DNA of 64,000 nt, from positions 19,769,190 through 19,833,189 of the forward strand of contig NC_059297.1 of the NCBI RefSeq assembly GCF_017591435.1, read 5' to 3'. The stretch comes from Portunus trituberculatus (Eukaryota > Arthropoda > Malacostraca > Decapoda > Portunidae). The notes beneath the pieces are model-generated. The model ran no database searches. It was not told the origin of the DNA and saw only the letters and a program-made list of their open reading frames with translations. Of the stretch, positions 24,461-35,154 are shown piece by piece. Both the position numbers and the translations under genes were made by a program. Each line of letters opens with the position of its first letter. The first letter of the stretch is position 1.

Positions 24461-25418
24461 GGTGGGAGCTCCGGGGCCAGATCCAAGAAGCAGGTTGTTG
24501 TGTATGTTGGTACAGACAACCTCCATAGCAACCTCCTGTTTACATACCAACCTTTGTAAAATAGCATCCACAAAGATTCATTGTTGTTGGCGGGTGGAGG
24601 TTGGTAGGCCGCCTAAAAGGGCTCATTGGCTGCCAGGAGCTGGATCCAAGAAACTTTAACAACGTCAGAGCAATCTCCTGCCGCAAAATGGCATCTATAA
24701 ACGCTTGGAGGGAAGGTAACGAGGTTGCTATCAGGTTGCTCTCAAGTTGCGGGGATGTTACTGTCTTATATATGCATTTATGTTCACAAAACAACATTTC
24801 TATTAGCTTTTTACAAACCTTGTCCCCAAGAAAGGATTGTTTTGTAATGCATAAAGTGAAATCTTACATGGAATACCAAAAAATAAAGCAGAGATGAGAT
24901 CGACCACAGACGAGGCGGAGACTCGCGGTGACTCAGCCGCTTCTTCTTGCTCTTGTGACCTTTTTAGCTTGCATGTTGCTTTCACCATTATGTAAAATTC
25001 GCTCCCTCCTCCTGACCTTCCCCTATATTCTAGACACTGTACGTTGTGTAAGTTTGAAAGGAAATGAATACGTGATATTATTTACTTTAGTTTTACTAGA
25101 TAATTAATTTATTAGACACATAAAAAAATTTACTCCACATTTGTAAGCTCTGTCTGAACTCTAAGTCTGTAAGCACTAGGCAGTACTCTGCGAGTCTGTG
25201 ACTGCGTGCCTATGTATTACTCTATAATCTATAGGTTGTGCAATGCACAAAACACATCCACATCCACACATCCTCTGTAGAATGCGGTTGCTGATGCGGA
25301 TATATATTTCACCACAAATGCGGATGCGGAGGCGGACGCGGATGTTCAGTTTATCACAACTACAGATGTGGATACGGATGCAGATGTTCAGCGGATGCGG
25401 ATGTCCGATACATATCTA

Positions 25419-25419
<1 letters not shown>
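24461..25419. other. Unassigned sequence with a degenerate (GGATGC)n patch
   Basis: No gene found. From about 25,287 to 25,412, GCGGATGCGGATGTTCAG-like hexamer units recur imperfectly. Similar ATCCGCATCCGC stretches occur near ends of some hAT transposons, which is only a hint here. Confidence 0.4.

Positions 25420-25471
<52 letters not shown>
25420..25471. repeat. (CA)n microsatellite before LINE A
   Basis: Perfect tract ending where the truncated LINE A begins. Confidence 0.95.
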
Positions 25472-25475
<4 letters not shown>

Positions 25476-25500
25476 AATTGGAAAGTTCACAAGAGAAGGT

Positions 25501-25779
25501 ATGAGGCCAATAAGAATCAAACTTAAGTCACAAAAGGATGTAGATGAATTGGTGGAGAAGTCATGGAGGCTAGCCCAGCAGGAAACAACAAGGAAGATTT
25601 GGTTGAGAAGAGATCTCGGTGAAAAGGAAAGAGAAATGTTAAATGAGTTGAGAAAGGAGGCTCTGAAAAAAAATGAAGAGAGGACAGAAGAAGAGAAGAA
25701 AGAGTTTTTCTGGAGAATCTTGGATATGAGACTGAGGAAGTGGTTCATAACCCAGAAAAGTACAGCAAGAAAGGACTAA
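25501..25779 (+). pseudogene. LINE A ORF1 C-terminal fragment
   Basis: 93 codons: IRIKLKSQKDVDELVEKSW, IWLRRDLGEKEREMLNELRK, then EEKKEFFWRILDMRLRKWF and a TAA. It aligns with the ORF1 end of element B at 31,619-31,888 (IKITLKSQVTAEGLLSNAWK, MIYVKRNMTEEERAKMRELV). The likely role is RNA binding in the retrotransposition particle, by analogy with other ORF1 proteins. It overlaps the start of ORF2. Confidence 0.8.
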
Positions 25780-28612
25780 AGAAACTTACATATGAGCGAA
25801 ATGTAATGTATTCCAACATAAATGGAGTGATATCGGGGATTTTAGAACTCAACGATTACTTGAGGGACAAGAACCCAGATATTGTGGGTCTTACTGAAAC
25901 AAAACTGAGAGAGGGAGAAGACCTGATGAAGGTTGGAGAAGGGAAATATAACGTTTGGAAAAGAAATAGAGTAGGTAAGATGGGAGGAGGAGTGATGTTG
26001 CTGGTTAAAAAAGATATAAAGGTGGATCAAGTGAAAAAGGTATGGGAAAGGCAGAAGTGCTAAAGATCAGAGCAGAAACTAATGAAGGAAAAAAGAGGCA
26101 CTACATAGTGGTGTACGTACCACCTAAGACAAATGCATGGTCAGTACAGGAATATGAAGAAATGATAAGTGATACAGGAACATGTCTGGAAGAAATGTTG
26201 GGTGGCTGTGAACGAACTATAATGATGGGAGATTTTAATTGTAAAGAGGTGTGTTGGGAGGACTGGTCAATGGAAGGATCAGAGACAACATGGGGAAATA
26301 CACTATTGACACTGGCAATGGAAAATGTGTTAACTCAGTGGGTCAAAGAAGATACTAGGTTTGGAGGAGAGGGAGCATCGTCAAGACTGGACTTGGTCTT
26401 TAGTACAGAGCCAATGGTCATTGAGGAGATGAGGGTGGAGTGCCCTTTAGCAAAGAGTGATCATGCAGTTTTGGAGTTCAAGGTGATAGACGAAGAGAAA
26501 TCTAGAAGAAATGAAGAATATAAAGTGGGAAGATGGAATTATGCCAAGACAGATTTTGGAAACCTAAAGAAATTCTTTCAAGAGACAAATTGGATGAAAT
26601 TCAAGAGTGCTAAGGAGCAAATGAAAAGTGGAAGGAATTTATAAAAATATACAAAGAAGGTGAGAAAAATTTGTACCAATAAGACAACATAGAGAAGTTG
26701 GAAAGCAGGACTGGTTTAACGATAGATGTGAAAAGGCTAGAACAAGAAAAGAGGATGCATGGAAGAGGTGGAGAAGGAAAAGACGGATTAAGCAGTGGGA
26801 AAGTTACAAAAGAGCAAGAAATGAATATGTGTTGATTAGAAGAGAAGAAAGAAAGAAACAAGAAAAGGATATAATTGATAAATGTAAAGACCAACCAAGG
26901 CTTTTTACAGACATGTGAACAACAACATCAAAAATAGAAAAGTATTGAAAGTTTAGAAGTAAATGGAGTATGCAGTGAAGATCCCAGGAAATGGCAGAGG
27001 CTATGAATGGATGCTTTCGGAAGGTATTCACAAAGGAGACTGCTTTTGACAAACCACTGGTAATGGAACAGAAAGGGATTATGAAGGAGTTTCAAGTAAC
27101 TGTGGAGGAGATCAAGAACATGATGGGGAGTTTAGAAGTGAGAAAAGCTGTGGGACCTGATGGGGTATCAGGATGGATTTTAAGAGAATGCAGGAGCAAT
27201 TGGCAGAAAAAGTTTGTGAAGTAATTGATGCCTCATTAAGGGAAGGTGTAGTGCCCCAAGACTGGAAAAGAGCTAACATTGTCCCAATCTATAAATCAGG
27301 TAACAAGAGAGACCCATTGAACTATAGACCAGTGTCACTTACAAGTGTGGTAGCTAAGATGTGTGAGAGGGTGGTGAAGAATAGATGGACAGACTTCTTG
27401 GAGAAAAATGACATACTTTGTGAGTGTCAATTTGGTTTTAGGAAAGGGCGTTCATGCACGACAAACCTGATATGTTACTATTCGAGGGTGATAGATGTAA
27501 TACAGGAAAGAGATGGTTGGGCTGATGGAATATATCTGGATTTAAAAAAGGCCTTTGATAAGGTACCACACCAGAGACTGATCTGGAAACTTGAAATGGT
27601 AGGAGGAGTGCATGGCAGTTTACTAAAATGGATGGAAGACTTTTGGTAGGAAGAGAAATGAGAACAATAATTAAGGACAGACCATCAGAATGGGGATTGG
27701 TGGAGAGTGGAGTTCCACAGGGATCAGTGTTGGCACCAGTAATGTTCGCAGTCTACATAAATGACATGGTGGATGGGGTGTCCAGTTATGTGAGCCTATT
27801 TGCAGGCGATGCAAAATTGTTAAGAAAAGTGAGATGTGACAAAGATTGCGAACTACTCCAGGAAGACTTGGACAGAATATGGAAATGGAGCTGTACATGG
27901 CAAATGGAGTTCAACACGACAAAATGCAAGAAAATAGAGTTTGGCAAGAGTGAAAGAAGAATCAGGAGTATGTACAAGATAGGAAATGAAGACATAAAAC
28001 CAGTCATGAAGAAAAAGACCTTGGGGTGACAATTACCAATGACCTATCGCCAGAGAGACATATAAACAAAATAATTGGAGAAGTATTGAACTTATTGAGG
28101 AACATAAGAGTGGCGTTCGTATATCTAGATGAAGAAATGATGAAGAAAATAATTACTGCAATGATAAGACCGAGGCTTGAATATGCAACAATACAGTGGG
28201 CTCGAACTTAAAGAAACACATAAGGAAACTAGAGAAAGTACAGAGGGCTGCAACGAAAATGGTGCCTGACTTAAGAGATTTGACTTATGAAGACAGACTG
28301 AAAAGAATGCAACTTCCAACCCTGGAAAACAGAAGAAAGGGGAGACCTGATAGCAATATACAGAGTGATGATTGGCATGGAAAAATGGATAGGGAAGATC
28401 TGTGTATGTGGAATGGAAGAATGTCGAGAGGGCATGGGAAAAAACTAAAAATGGCCACTTATAGGAGAGATGTGAAAAAATATAGCTTCCCTCATAGAAG
28501 GGTGGAAGCATGGAATAGTTTAGACGTGGAAGTGGTCAACGCAAGGAATATTCATGATTTTAAGAAAAAGCTGGACATTAATAGATATGGAGACGGGACA
28601 ACACGAGCATAG
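25740..28612 (+). pseudogene. LINE A ORF2 (APE endonuclease + reverse transcriptase), frameshifted
   Basis: Endonuclease: NINGVISGILELNDYL, PDIVGLTETKL (catalytic Glu), frameshift near 26,050, YIVVYVPPKTNAW, MMGDFNCKEVCW (about 26,225), SRLDLVF and SDHAVLEF (26,456). RT: KAVGPDGVSGWILREC (27,146), DWKRANIVPIYKSGN and NYRPVSLTSVVAKMCERVV, FGFRKGRSCTTNL, DLKKAFDKVPHQRL, SGVPQGSVLAPVMF. The active site reads FAGD at 27,799-27,810 where the family has FADD, so the first catalytic Asp is Gly. A C-terminal thumb-like region ends at 28,612. The active-site change and the frameshifts show the copy is inactive. Confidence 0.9.
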
Positions 28613-28677
28613 CTCTTTTCCCGTATGTTACAATTAGGTAAATACAATTAGGTAAATACACACACACACACACACAC

Positions 28678-28997
28678 CCGGTAGCTCAGTGGTTATAGCG
28701 CTGGCTTCACAAGCCAGAGGACCGGGGTTCGATTCCCCGGCCGGGTGGAGATATTTGGGTGTGTCTCCTTTCACGTGTAGCCCCTGTTCACCTAGCAGTG
28801 AGTAGGTACGAGATGTAAATCGAGGAGTTGTGACCTTGTTGTCCCGGTGTGTGGTGTGTGCCTGGTCTCAGACCTATCCGAAGATCGGAAACAATGAGCT
28901 CTGAGCTCGTTCCGTAGGGTAACGTCTGGCTGTCTCGTCAGAGACTGCAGCGGATCAAACAGTGAATTACACACACACACACACACACACATTACAC
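28678..28997 (+). mobile_element. SINE-1 copy joined to the LINE A tail
   Basis: Starts CCGGTAGCTCAGTGGTTATAG immediately after the CA tail of LINE A. Boxes A and B intact, loop TTCACAA, body complete, tail (CA)n then ATTACAC leading into the next copy. Confidence 0.93.
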
Positions 28998-29299
28998 GGC
29001 CCGGTAGCTCAGTGGTTAGAGCGCTGGCTTCACAAGCCAGATGACAGGGGTTCGATTCCCCGGCCGGGTGGAGATATTTGGGTGTCTCTCTTTTCACGTG
29101 TAGCCCCTGTTCACCTAGCAGTGAGTAGGTACGGAATGTAAATCGAGGAGTTGTGACCTTGTTGTCCCGGTGTGTGGTGTGTGCCTGGTCTCAGACCTAT
29201 CCCAAGATCGGAAATAATGAGCTCTGAGCTCGTTCCGTAGGGTAACGTCTGGCTGTCTCGTCAGTGACTGCAGCAGATCAAACAGTGAATTATACACAC
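28998..29299 (+). mobile_element. SINE-1 copy, tandem with the previous one
   Basis: Full head GGCCCGGTAGCTCAGTGG, box B GGTTCGATTCC, body as usual, end CAAACAGTGAATTATACACAC. The next unit is LINE B's 5' UTR. Confidence 0.93.
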
Positions 29300-29756
29300 T
29301 GCCCAACAATTACCTATGTGATTTTTTGCAGGGCCCGAGCTCTGTGAGGTCTCTTGTCCAGTCTGCGTGTTTTGGGAGAATTTGTGGGGAGGGAGTGATG
29401 GCCCAGTAATGAAGTGGTGATCAGCTGATAGAAGTAAACAAACATGGAGCGGGTCATAGGAAGGAAGGGAACACCAGAATGAGGCTCTTTCCATGGATTT
29501 ATGGATACACCAGGAGAACTAAGGAACATCAGGATAGAAGGAAGAGTGGAGGCCCTGGAGAGAAGACTTAGAAATATAATAAACATAGAGGAAAAGTTGG
29601 ATTGTGTTCTAAAAGACAATGACGTATTCTGCAAAGAAGTGTACAACCTAACCAAAGAAAACTGCAGTTTGTTGAAGGAAAAGATGGATCTGGAAAGTAA
29701 GTACAGGCAATCCCCGCTTAATGAACGTTCACACAACAAAATTTCGCTACAACGTA

Positions 29757-30367
29757 CAGTAAGCCCCTTCATTTGGCGAATTAATTAGTCTGGTTAAACT
29801 ACCGCCAAATGCGAGTTTCGCCAAACACGAGTTCTTTATACCATATAAATTGCCTAAAAAAATTCCTTAATCAGTCTTTGCCAAAGTCCCTCTTTTGACC
29901 CCTAAAATACCATCTTTCGAGCTGAAGTAAAATCTTTTGCCTTCACATATTAGAACACATGCACAAAACAGACCAATAAACAAGCATTTGTGATGCTTTC
30001 CTCGTCTGTACTCTCGTTTTTCCACCCGTTTCCCTCTCCCACTTTCGTCCTTGCCGCCACCACCATTGTCCTTACCCCCAGGCTGGTAGAGACCATGTTG
30101 GCGGTAAATCGCCAGAATTCGTTCCCACGCTAGCAGAACAGAGGATAGCACAAACAAAATGGTTGAAGGGGACTCTCAAACTGCGTTCTGATAGGTTTAG
30201 AGAGAGATCTAACATCACAAGGGAGCAGCATGGTTCACCGTGCGGCCGCCAGGGGACCGCCAAGTTTGAATTCAAATCGCCAAGCGTGTACTCGGTGGTC
30301 CGTGACAACCCTACCGCCAAAAGTTAATTTCGCCAAGCTGAGATTCGCCAAGTGCGGGGCCTTATTG
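29757..30367 (+). mobile_element. Second Tigger/pogo-like MITE nested in the first
   Basis: Left end CAGTAAGCCCCTTCATTTGG, right end reading inward as CAATAAGGCCCCGCACTTGG, with TA at 29,755-29,756 and 30,368-30,369. It is 611 bp with no transposase. The words CGCCAAAT, CGCCAAAC, CGCCAAG recur near both ends (subterminal repeats), which in pogo-like elements may be transposase-binding sites (inference). Confidence 0.88.
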
Positions 30368-30611
30368 TATGTTTCTTTTTACTACCATCTGCTCGTATAA
30401 CGAACACCAAACTCGCTTTAACAAAATTTTATCCAGTTAATTTTTTTCCAAGTTTGAAAGCTCCGCCATATAACGCAAGCTGACAGGCTTTTGAATATAC
30501 CAGCACCTCTCGTGGACAAAACGCGCACCACTCACTCCCCTACCCTTCCCCACTCTTAGTTCAAAACAATGTTTAACAGAGTCCAGCAGCAGCTCGTCTT
30601 CCCTCACTCAA

Positions 30612-30893
30612 CATGCCACCAAAACGCCCAGCAACCAGCCCTGCAATGTCGCCTAGCGTTGCTAAGAAGTAAAGGAAGTCTCTTACGAAGTGAAGCTGGA
30701 TATTATTCACAGACACGAGAGAGGCGAGAAAACTAATAGCATTGCTTGCCACCATGGCTTGACTCCATCTACTGTCTACTATTTTCAAGTCAGCAGACTC
30801 TATTAAGAAGGCTGGTGAGACCCTATCTTCCTTGCAAGCTAAAAGAACCACCCGAACTCGTGACTCTGTAATGAATAAAATGGAAATGTGATG
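30612..30893 (+). pseudogene. Tigger transposase N-terminal fragment (CENP-B-type HTH)
   Basis: MPPKRPATSPAMSPSVAKK, a stop, then RKSLT-EVKLDIIHRHERG, EKTNSIACHHGLTPSTV. After a frameshift it reads IFKSADSIKKAGETLSSLQA and RTTRTRDSVMNKMEM, ending at a TGA. This is the psq/CENP-B N-terminal helix-turn-helix (KLxIIxxxExGEKxxxIAxxxGLxxSTV) shared by Tigger, jerky and CENP-B proteins. The second HTH and the DDE catalytic domain are missing. Confidence 0.82.
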
Positions 30894-31857
30894 CATAAGT
30901 TTTGTATGTGTTACAATGATGCGCCTTTTGTTTACATTCCACAGGTTGCCAGCTAGTGTTTTTCCCGCTCCACTCTCCCTCCCTTCATTGATTTAAGATC
31001 AACAGTTACATACTTTGTAATTTTTACTTTCATTAAACCTTTTACTGTACTACTCTCACTTTGTTTACTCTCAATGGAAGTTCAAGCCAGGGGTCAAACT
31101 TGTTATAATTGGTTCACTTAATGAAAATTCATGCAACGAACATTTTTTTAGGAACGTAACCCATTCATTAAGAGGGGGTTGCCTGTATGCAATCTTAGGC
31201 AAGCAGTGTGAGGAGTTATGAAAGAGAATTACGGAGATGGAAAGTAAGTTCGGCAAGGGTGAAAAATGGGGGAAGCAAGCCTGCATTTCTCTGATTGATT
31301 TGAGGTTTGAGGAGGCGAAGAAGAATAATGAGGAGGTGCACACCAACCTCAGAGAAATAATTAAACAACAAGAGAAAGAAGAGAGTGAGCTGGCCCAACA
31401 TGAGATTGTGAAAGTCATACAAGAGAAAGAGACCATGGTGAGGAATATTGTCGAAAGAAAGAGGAGTGTCATCGTGAGCGAATTAAGGGAGGATAATATC
31501 AGAAACTGGCAGAAAAGAATGAAGAAAGAAGAGGAGAGGATCAGGAATTTGCTAAACAAGATCTCAGAGGAGGATGATGTGTTTAGTGAAGTTGAAGACT
31601 ATATGAGGCTGGGAAAATATGAGGAAGGCAAGAAGAGCTATAAAGATAACGTTGAAATCTCAAGTGACTGCAGAGGGACTACTTAGTAATGCGTGGAAAT
31701 TAAAGAATGTCCAGGAGATGAAGATGATTTATGTAAAAAGAAACATGACAGAGGAGGAAAGGGCTAAGATGAGGGAATTGGTAACAGAGGTAAGAGAGAA
31801 GAATGAGGCAAGATCAGAGGATGATAAGTTTTCTTGGAAAGTGAAAAATGAAAGGGT

Positions 31858-34800
31858 GTGGAAGGGGTGGTTCATCAGGAGGGAATAGATACTTTGTTAA
31901 AGGAACAGCCAAAGGAAAGGAAAGACATAAGAATATCGTTTGCAAATATAGATGGCTTCTTATCGAAAGGGTTAGAGTGCATGGACCATCTGGAAAGAGA
32001 CAAGCCAGACATTATGTGTATAGTGAAGATGAAGCTAAGGCTAAACATACAAGTGGACTGGTTTGGGGATGGAAATTATAGATTTTAGAGAAAAGATAAA
32101 AAGAAGAAGGATGGAGGTGGTATAATTGTGTTGACAAGAAAGGAGTTGACAGTGAAGAACGTGAGCCTTGGCAGGGATGATGAAGAAGTGTTGGGCCTTG
32201 TGGTGACTGATGTAAGACAAGATATCAATATTATAACTACACTCGACCCTCGAAACAACGGACAAATGCGTGCACGACCCTGTCCGTAGATTGCAAAAGT
32301 ACGTAAAAAACTGTATAAAATGTACGTAAAATACTGTGTAATCATTAAGAAATCATTGAAGCAGTATTACAAAGTATTAAGTACAACAAATAACCTGAAA
32401 TAGATGACATGAGCATGGTCAGTTTAATAAATATTAATAAACAATTCAGAAAATGAAGTTCTCTCACCTTAATACGCCACCTACCGGACAATAATTTGCC
32501 GGGAACGGACAATCGCGCGCATTTTAATATTCGTCCGTAGATTAAACCGGACTCCAGAATTTGTCCGTACTTTCCGAAATCCGTTGATGGGAGGTCCGTT
32601 GTTTCGACGGTCAAGTGTGTATGTACCACCAAAAACAAGTGCATGGCCAAATGAACAGTATGATGATATGGTGAGAAGCACAATAGAGAGAGAATGAAGA
32701 TTGAAGTTGCAATAAAAGACAGAGTTGTTATAGTTGGCGATTTCAACTGCAAAGAAGTCATGTGGGAAGAGTTCAAAGTGAAGAATGGGGTGAGGAGTTG
32801 CTGGACTTTGCAATGGAAAATCTGTTGACGCAGTGGGTGAGGCACCCAACAAAAGGTCGGGAGGGAGATACCCCGTCGAGACTGGATTTGATATTCATAT
32901 AAGGAGTACAGCTAGGACAAGGGATAGAACATGAGTGACCTTTGGGAAAGAGCGGCCATGAATTGTTGAAGTTTTGTTTGGATGTGGGCTTGAGTGTGGA
33001 AAATGGGGATGAATACAAGGAGGAGCGCTTAAACTATGCCAGAGCAAGATATAATGACTTGAGGTATTTTGGTAACGTGGACTGGTCTGCAATATACCAA
33101 GAAATAAGCATTCAATTAAAATACGACAAATTCATGGAAATATACAATAAAGCTGTGGATAAGTTTGTGCCAAAGTACACCAAGAAGACTAAGAAGAAAC
33201 CAGTGGTTCAATAAAAATTGCAAGAAGGTAAAAAATGAAAGAAAAAGCATGGAGAAAGTGCAAGAGGATTAATGAGGAAGTGGAGAGAGAAGCATATAGA
33301 ACTGCAAGAAATAGATATGTTGAAGTGAGGTGAAAAGCACAAAAAGAATATGAACAAAAAGGAGTAGAAAATTGTGAAAGGGATCCAAAAATGGTTTACA
33401 AATCTATCAACAGTAAACTCCAGAAGAAAGAAATAGTTGAAAAAGTGAAAGTTGGGGATGACATATATGAAGATGTCTCTGATATTGTTGCAAAGCTGAA
33501 TGATTGCTTCTGCAAAGTATTCACAAATGAAACAGAATTCAATGGGAGCATACTACCTGAAGAGAAACAAATGCAAGATGTGATAGTCTTAAAGAGTGAC
33601 ATTGAGAAAGTTATGAATGGCATGGATGTCAACAAGTCAATGGGTCCGGATGGAGTGTCTGGTAGAATGTTAAAAGAATGTCAAGAGCAGTTGCTGGAAC
33701 CAATCTTGGATATCGAAAACATTACAATGGGACAAGTGCCAGTGGAGTGGAAGAGGCCAGAGGTAGTACCAATATACAAGAGTGGATGTCGAATGGAGCC
33801 ATTGAATTATAGACCTGTTTCACTGACTAGTATTATATGGAAGATATGTGAAGAAGTGATTAAAGCCAAGTGGTGTGAATTTTTTCTAGAAAGTGAAGGA
33901 ATCTTAAGGGAGAACCAGCTTGGCTTCAGAAAAGGAAAATCATGTGTATCAAATTTATTATCTTTCTACTCAAGAGTGGTTGATATTTTACAGGAGCAAG
34001 ACGGTTGGGTCGACTGTGTGTGCCTTGATTTAAAAAAGAAAAAAAAAACATTTGATAAGGTTCCACACAACAGACTAATGTGGAAGCTGAGAAGTATTGG
34101 GGGATAAGGGAACCCTGGCAGACTGGATGAGAAACTACCTGACAGGCAGGAAATGAGAACAGTGGTGAAGGGAGTGAAGTCGGAGTGGAGAAGGGTGACC
34201 AGTGGAGTCCCCAAGGTTCTGTGCTTGGTCCCATCATGTTTCTGATCTATATAAATGATATGCCAGCGGTGTGAAAAGTTACATGAGTATGTTCACAGAT
34301 GAGGCAAAGATTATGAGGAGAATAAGAAGTGTGGAAGATTCTAACATGTTACAAAAGGATTTGAACAGGATATATATAATTGGAGTGTAAAATGGCAGAT
34401 GGAGTTCAACACTAACAAAAGTCATGTAGTGAGAATGGGCAAATGCAAATATAGACTGTATAAGGAGTACCAGCTGGGGAGAGAGATAATAACTGAAGTC
34501 AGTGAAGAAAAGGAATTTGAAGTGATTATACAGATCAACTTATCACCTGAAAAGCACATTAAGAGAATATTTGGAAAAACTTACAACACACTCCAAAGTA
34601 TTGGATTCTCATTCAACTACTTGGATGAAAATATGATAAAGAAATATTAAATATTAACCACCTTAATTAGACCTCAGTTAGAATATGTAGCAGTGATATG
34701 GTCACCACATATGAAGAAACATGTGAAGAAACTAGAAAGAGTGCAGCGGCTGGGAACGAGGATGATACCAGGTTTTAAGAAGGTGCCGTATGAGGAGAGA

Positions 34801-35107
34801 TTAAGAAGACTGGATTTACCCACGTTAGAAGAAAGAGAGGGGAGATATGATAACAATGTATAAAATAGTAAATGGAATGGATATCCTAGATAGAGAAGAC
34901 TTGATAAGGATGTCTTCCAACAATCAACTGAGAGGACACCCAAAGAAAATACAAAAGGACAGTTGTATGGGAGATGTCAAGAAGTATAGCTTCCCATATC
35001 GTGGCATTGACAAATGGAACAAATTGAGAAGAGAGGTGGTGTGTGCGGCGAGTGTCAGTCAGATGAAGGACAAACTTGATAAATGTGTGCAAAGAGACAG
35101 GACATAA
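31858..35107 (+). pseudogene. LINE B ORF2 (endonuclease + RT), interrupted and frameshifted
   Basis: Endonuclease start RISFANIDGFLSKGLECMDH, DKPDIMCIVKMKL (the TETKL motif degraded), GGGIIVLTRKEL. A 378-bp TIR element is inserted at 32,240, after which YVPPKTSAWPNEQYDDM follows and a FNCKEVMWE-type segment near 32,745. RT: KSMGPDGVSGRMLKECQEQL, PEVVPIYKSGC, LNYRPVSLTSI, LGFRKGKSCVSNLLSFYSRV, a DLK stretch expanded by a lysine-coding A run (34,032-34,050), FDKVPHNRLMWKL. The active site is FTDE at 34,292-34,303 instead of FADD. It ends KDKLDKCVQRDRT at 35,107. Confidence 0.88.
32240..32617. mobile_element. TIR element (MITE) inserted in LINE B endonuclease
   Basis: Left end CACTCGACCCTCGAAACAAC and right end GTTGTTTCGACGGTCAAGTG are inverted repeats differing at two positions, extending into GGAC/GTCC. 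The left flank is TA; the right flank reads TG, so a TA target duplication would need one later change, and the boundary may be off by two bases. Subterminal GTCCGTAGATT and GTCCGTAC words recur. No coding sequence. The terminal style resembles pogo-like MITEs. Confidence 0.8.
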
Positions 35108-35154
35108 AGAGCCAAGCTCAGGCCATGTAAATCACAAATAGTAAATACACACAA

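Larger units (their letters stand above)
25473..28668 (+). mobile_element. CR1/L2-like non-LTR element A (5'-truncated, 3' end intact)
   Basis: Contains the end of ORF1, a full APE endonuclease and RT, and the 3' tail ACAATTAGGTAAATACAATTAGGTAAATACACAC. Truncated at the 5' end in ORF1 next to (CA)n. ORF2 has at least five frameshifts. The C-terminal RPRLEYA ... KLEKVQRAATKMVPDLRDL ... YEDRLKRMQLPTLENRR pattern is that of CR1/L2-group elements. Two further copies (B, C) follow on the same strand. Confidence 0.9.
29704..31185 (+). mobile_element. Tigger/pogo-like transposon inserted in LINE B ORF1
   Basis: Left end CAGGCAATCCCCGCTTAATG and right end CATTAAGAGGGGGTTGCCTG are inverted repeats (one extra base in the right arm). 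TA flanks both ends (29,702-29,703 and 31,186-31,187), the target duplication of the Tc1/mariner/pogo superfamily. It carries the N-terminal part of a Tigger-type transposase (30,612-30,893) but no DDE domain, so it is a deletion derivative. A second TA-flanked element is nested inside at 29,757-30,367. Confidence 0.9.
29444..31887 (+). pseudogene. LINE B ORF1, split by a transposon
   Basis: Starts MERVIGRKGTPE, then an in-frame TGA at codon 13, then GSFHGFMDTPGELRN and a coiled coil (VEALERRLRNIINIEEKLDC, CSLLKEKMDLESK) up to 29,701. The frame resumes at 31,186 without shift once one TA is removed, passes a TGA at 31,219-31,221, and continues EMESKFGKGEKWGKQACISL and a long Glu/Lys-rich coiled coil to about 31,640. 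A frame change then leads to the basic C-terminus IKITLKSQVTAEGLL ... MIYVKRNMTEEERAKM ... VWKGWFIRRE ending at 31,888. Confidence 0.85.
29300..35150 (+). mobile_element. CR1/L2-like non-LTR element B, near full length, with three nested DNA transposons
   Basis: About 145 bp of 5' UTR, ORF1 from the ATG at 29,444, ORF2 to 35,107 and a 3' tail ATAGTAAATACACACAAAC. Interrupted by a Tigger-like element (29,704-31,185, itself containing another at 29,757-30,367) within ORF1, and by a TIR element (32,240-32,617) within the endonuclease. Without these insertions the LINE would be about 4.0 kb. It is the same family as A and C. Confidence 0.9.
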
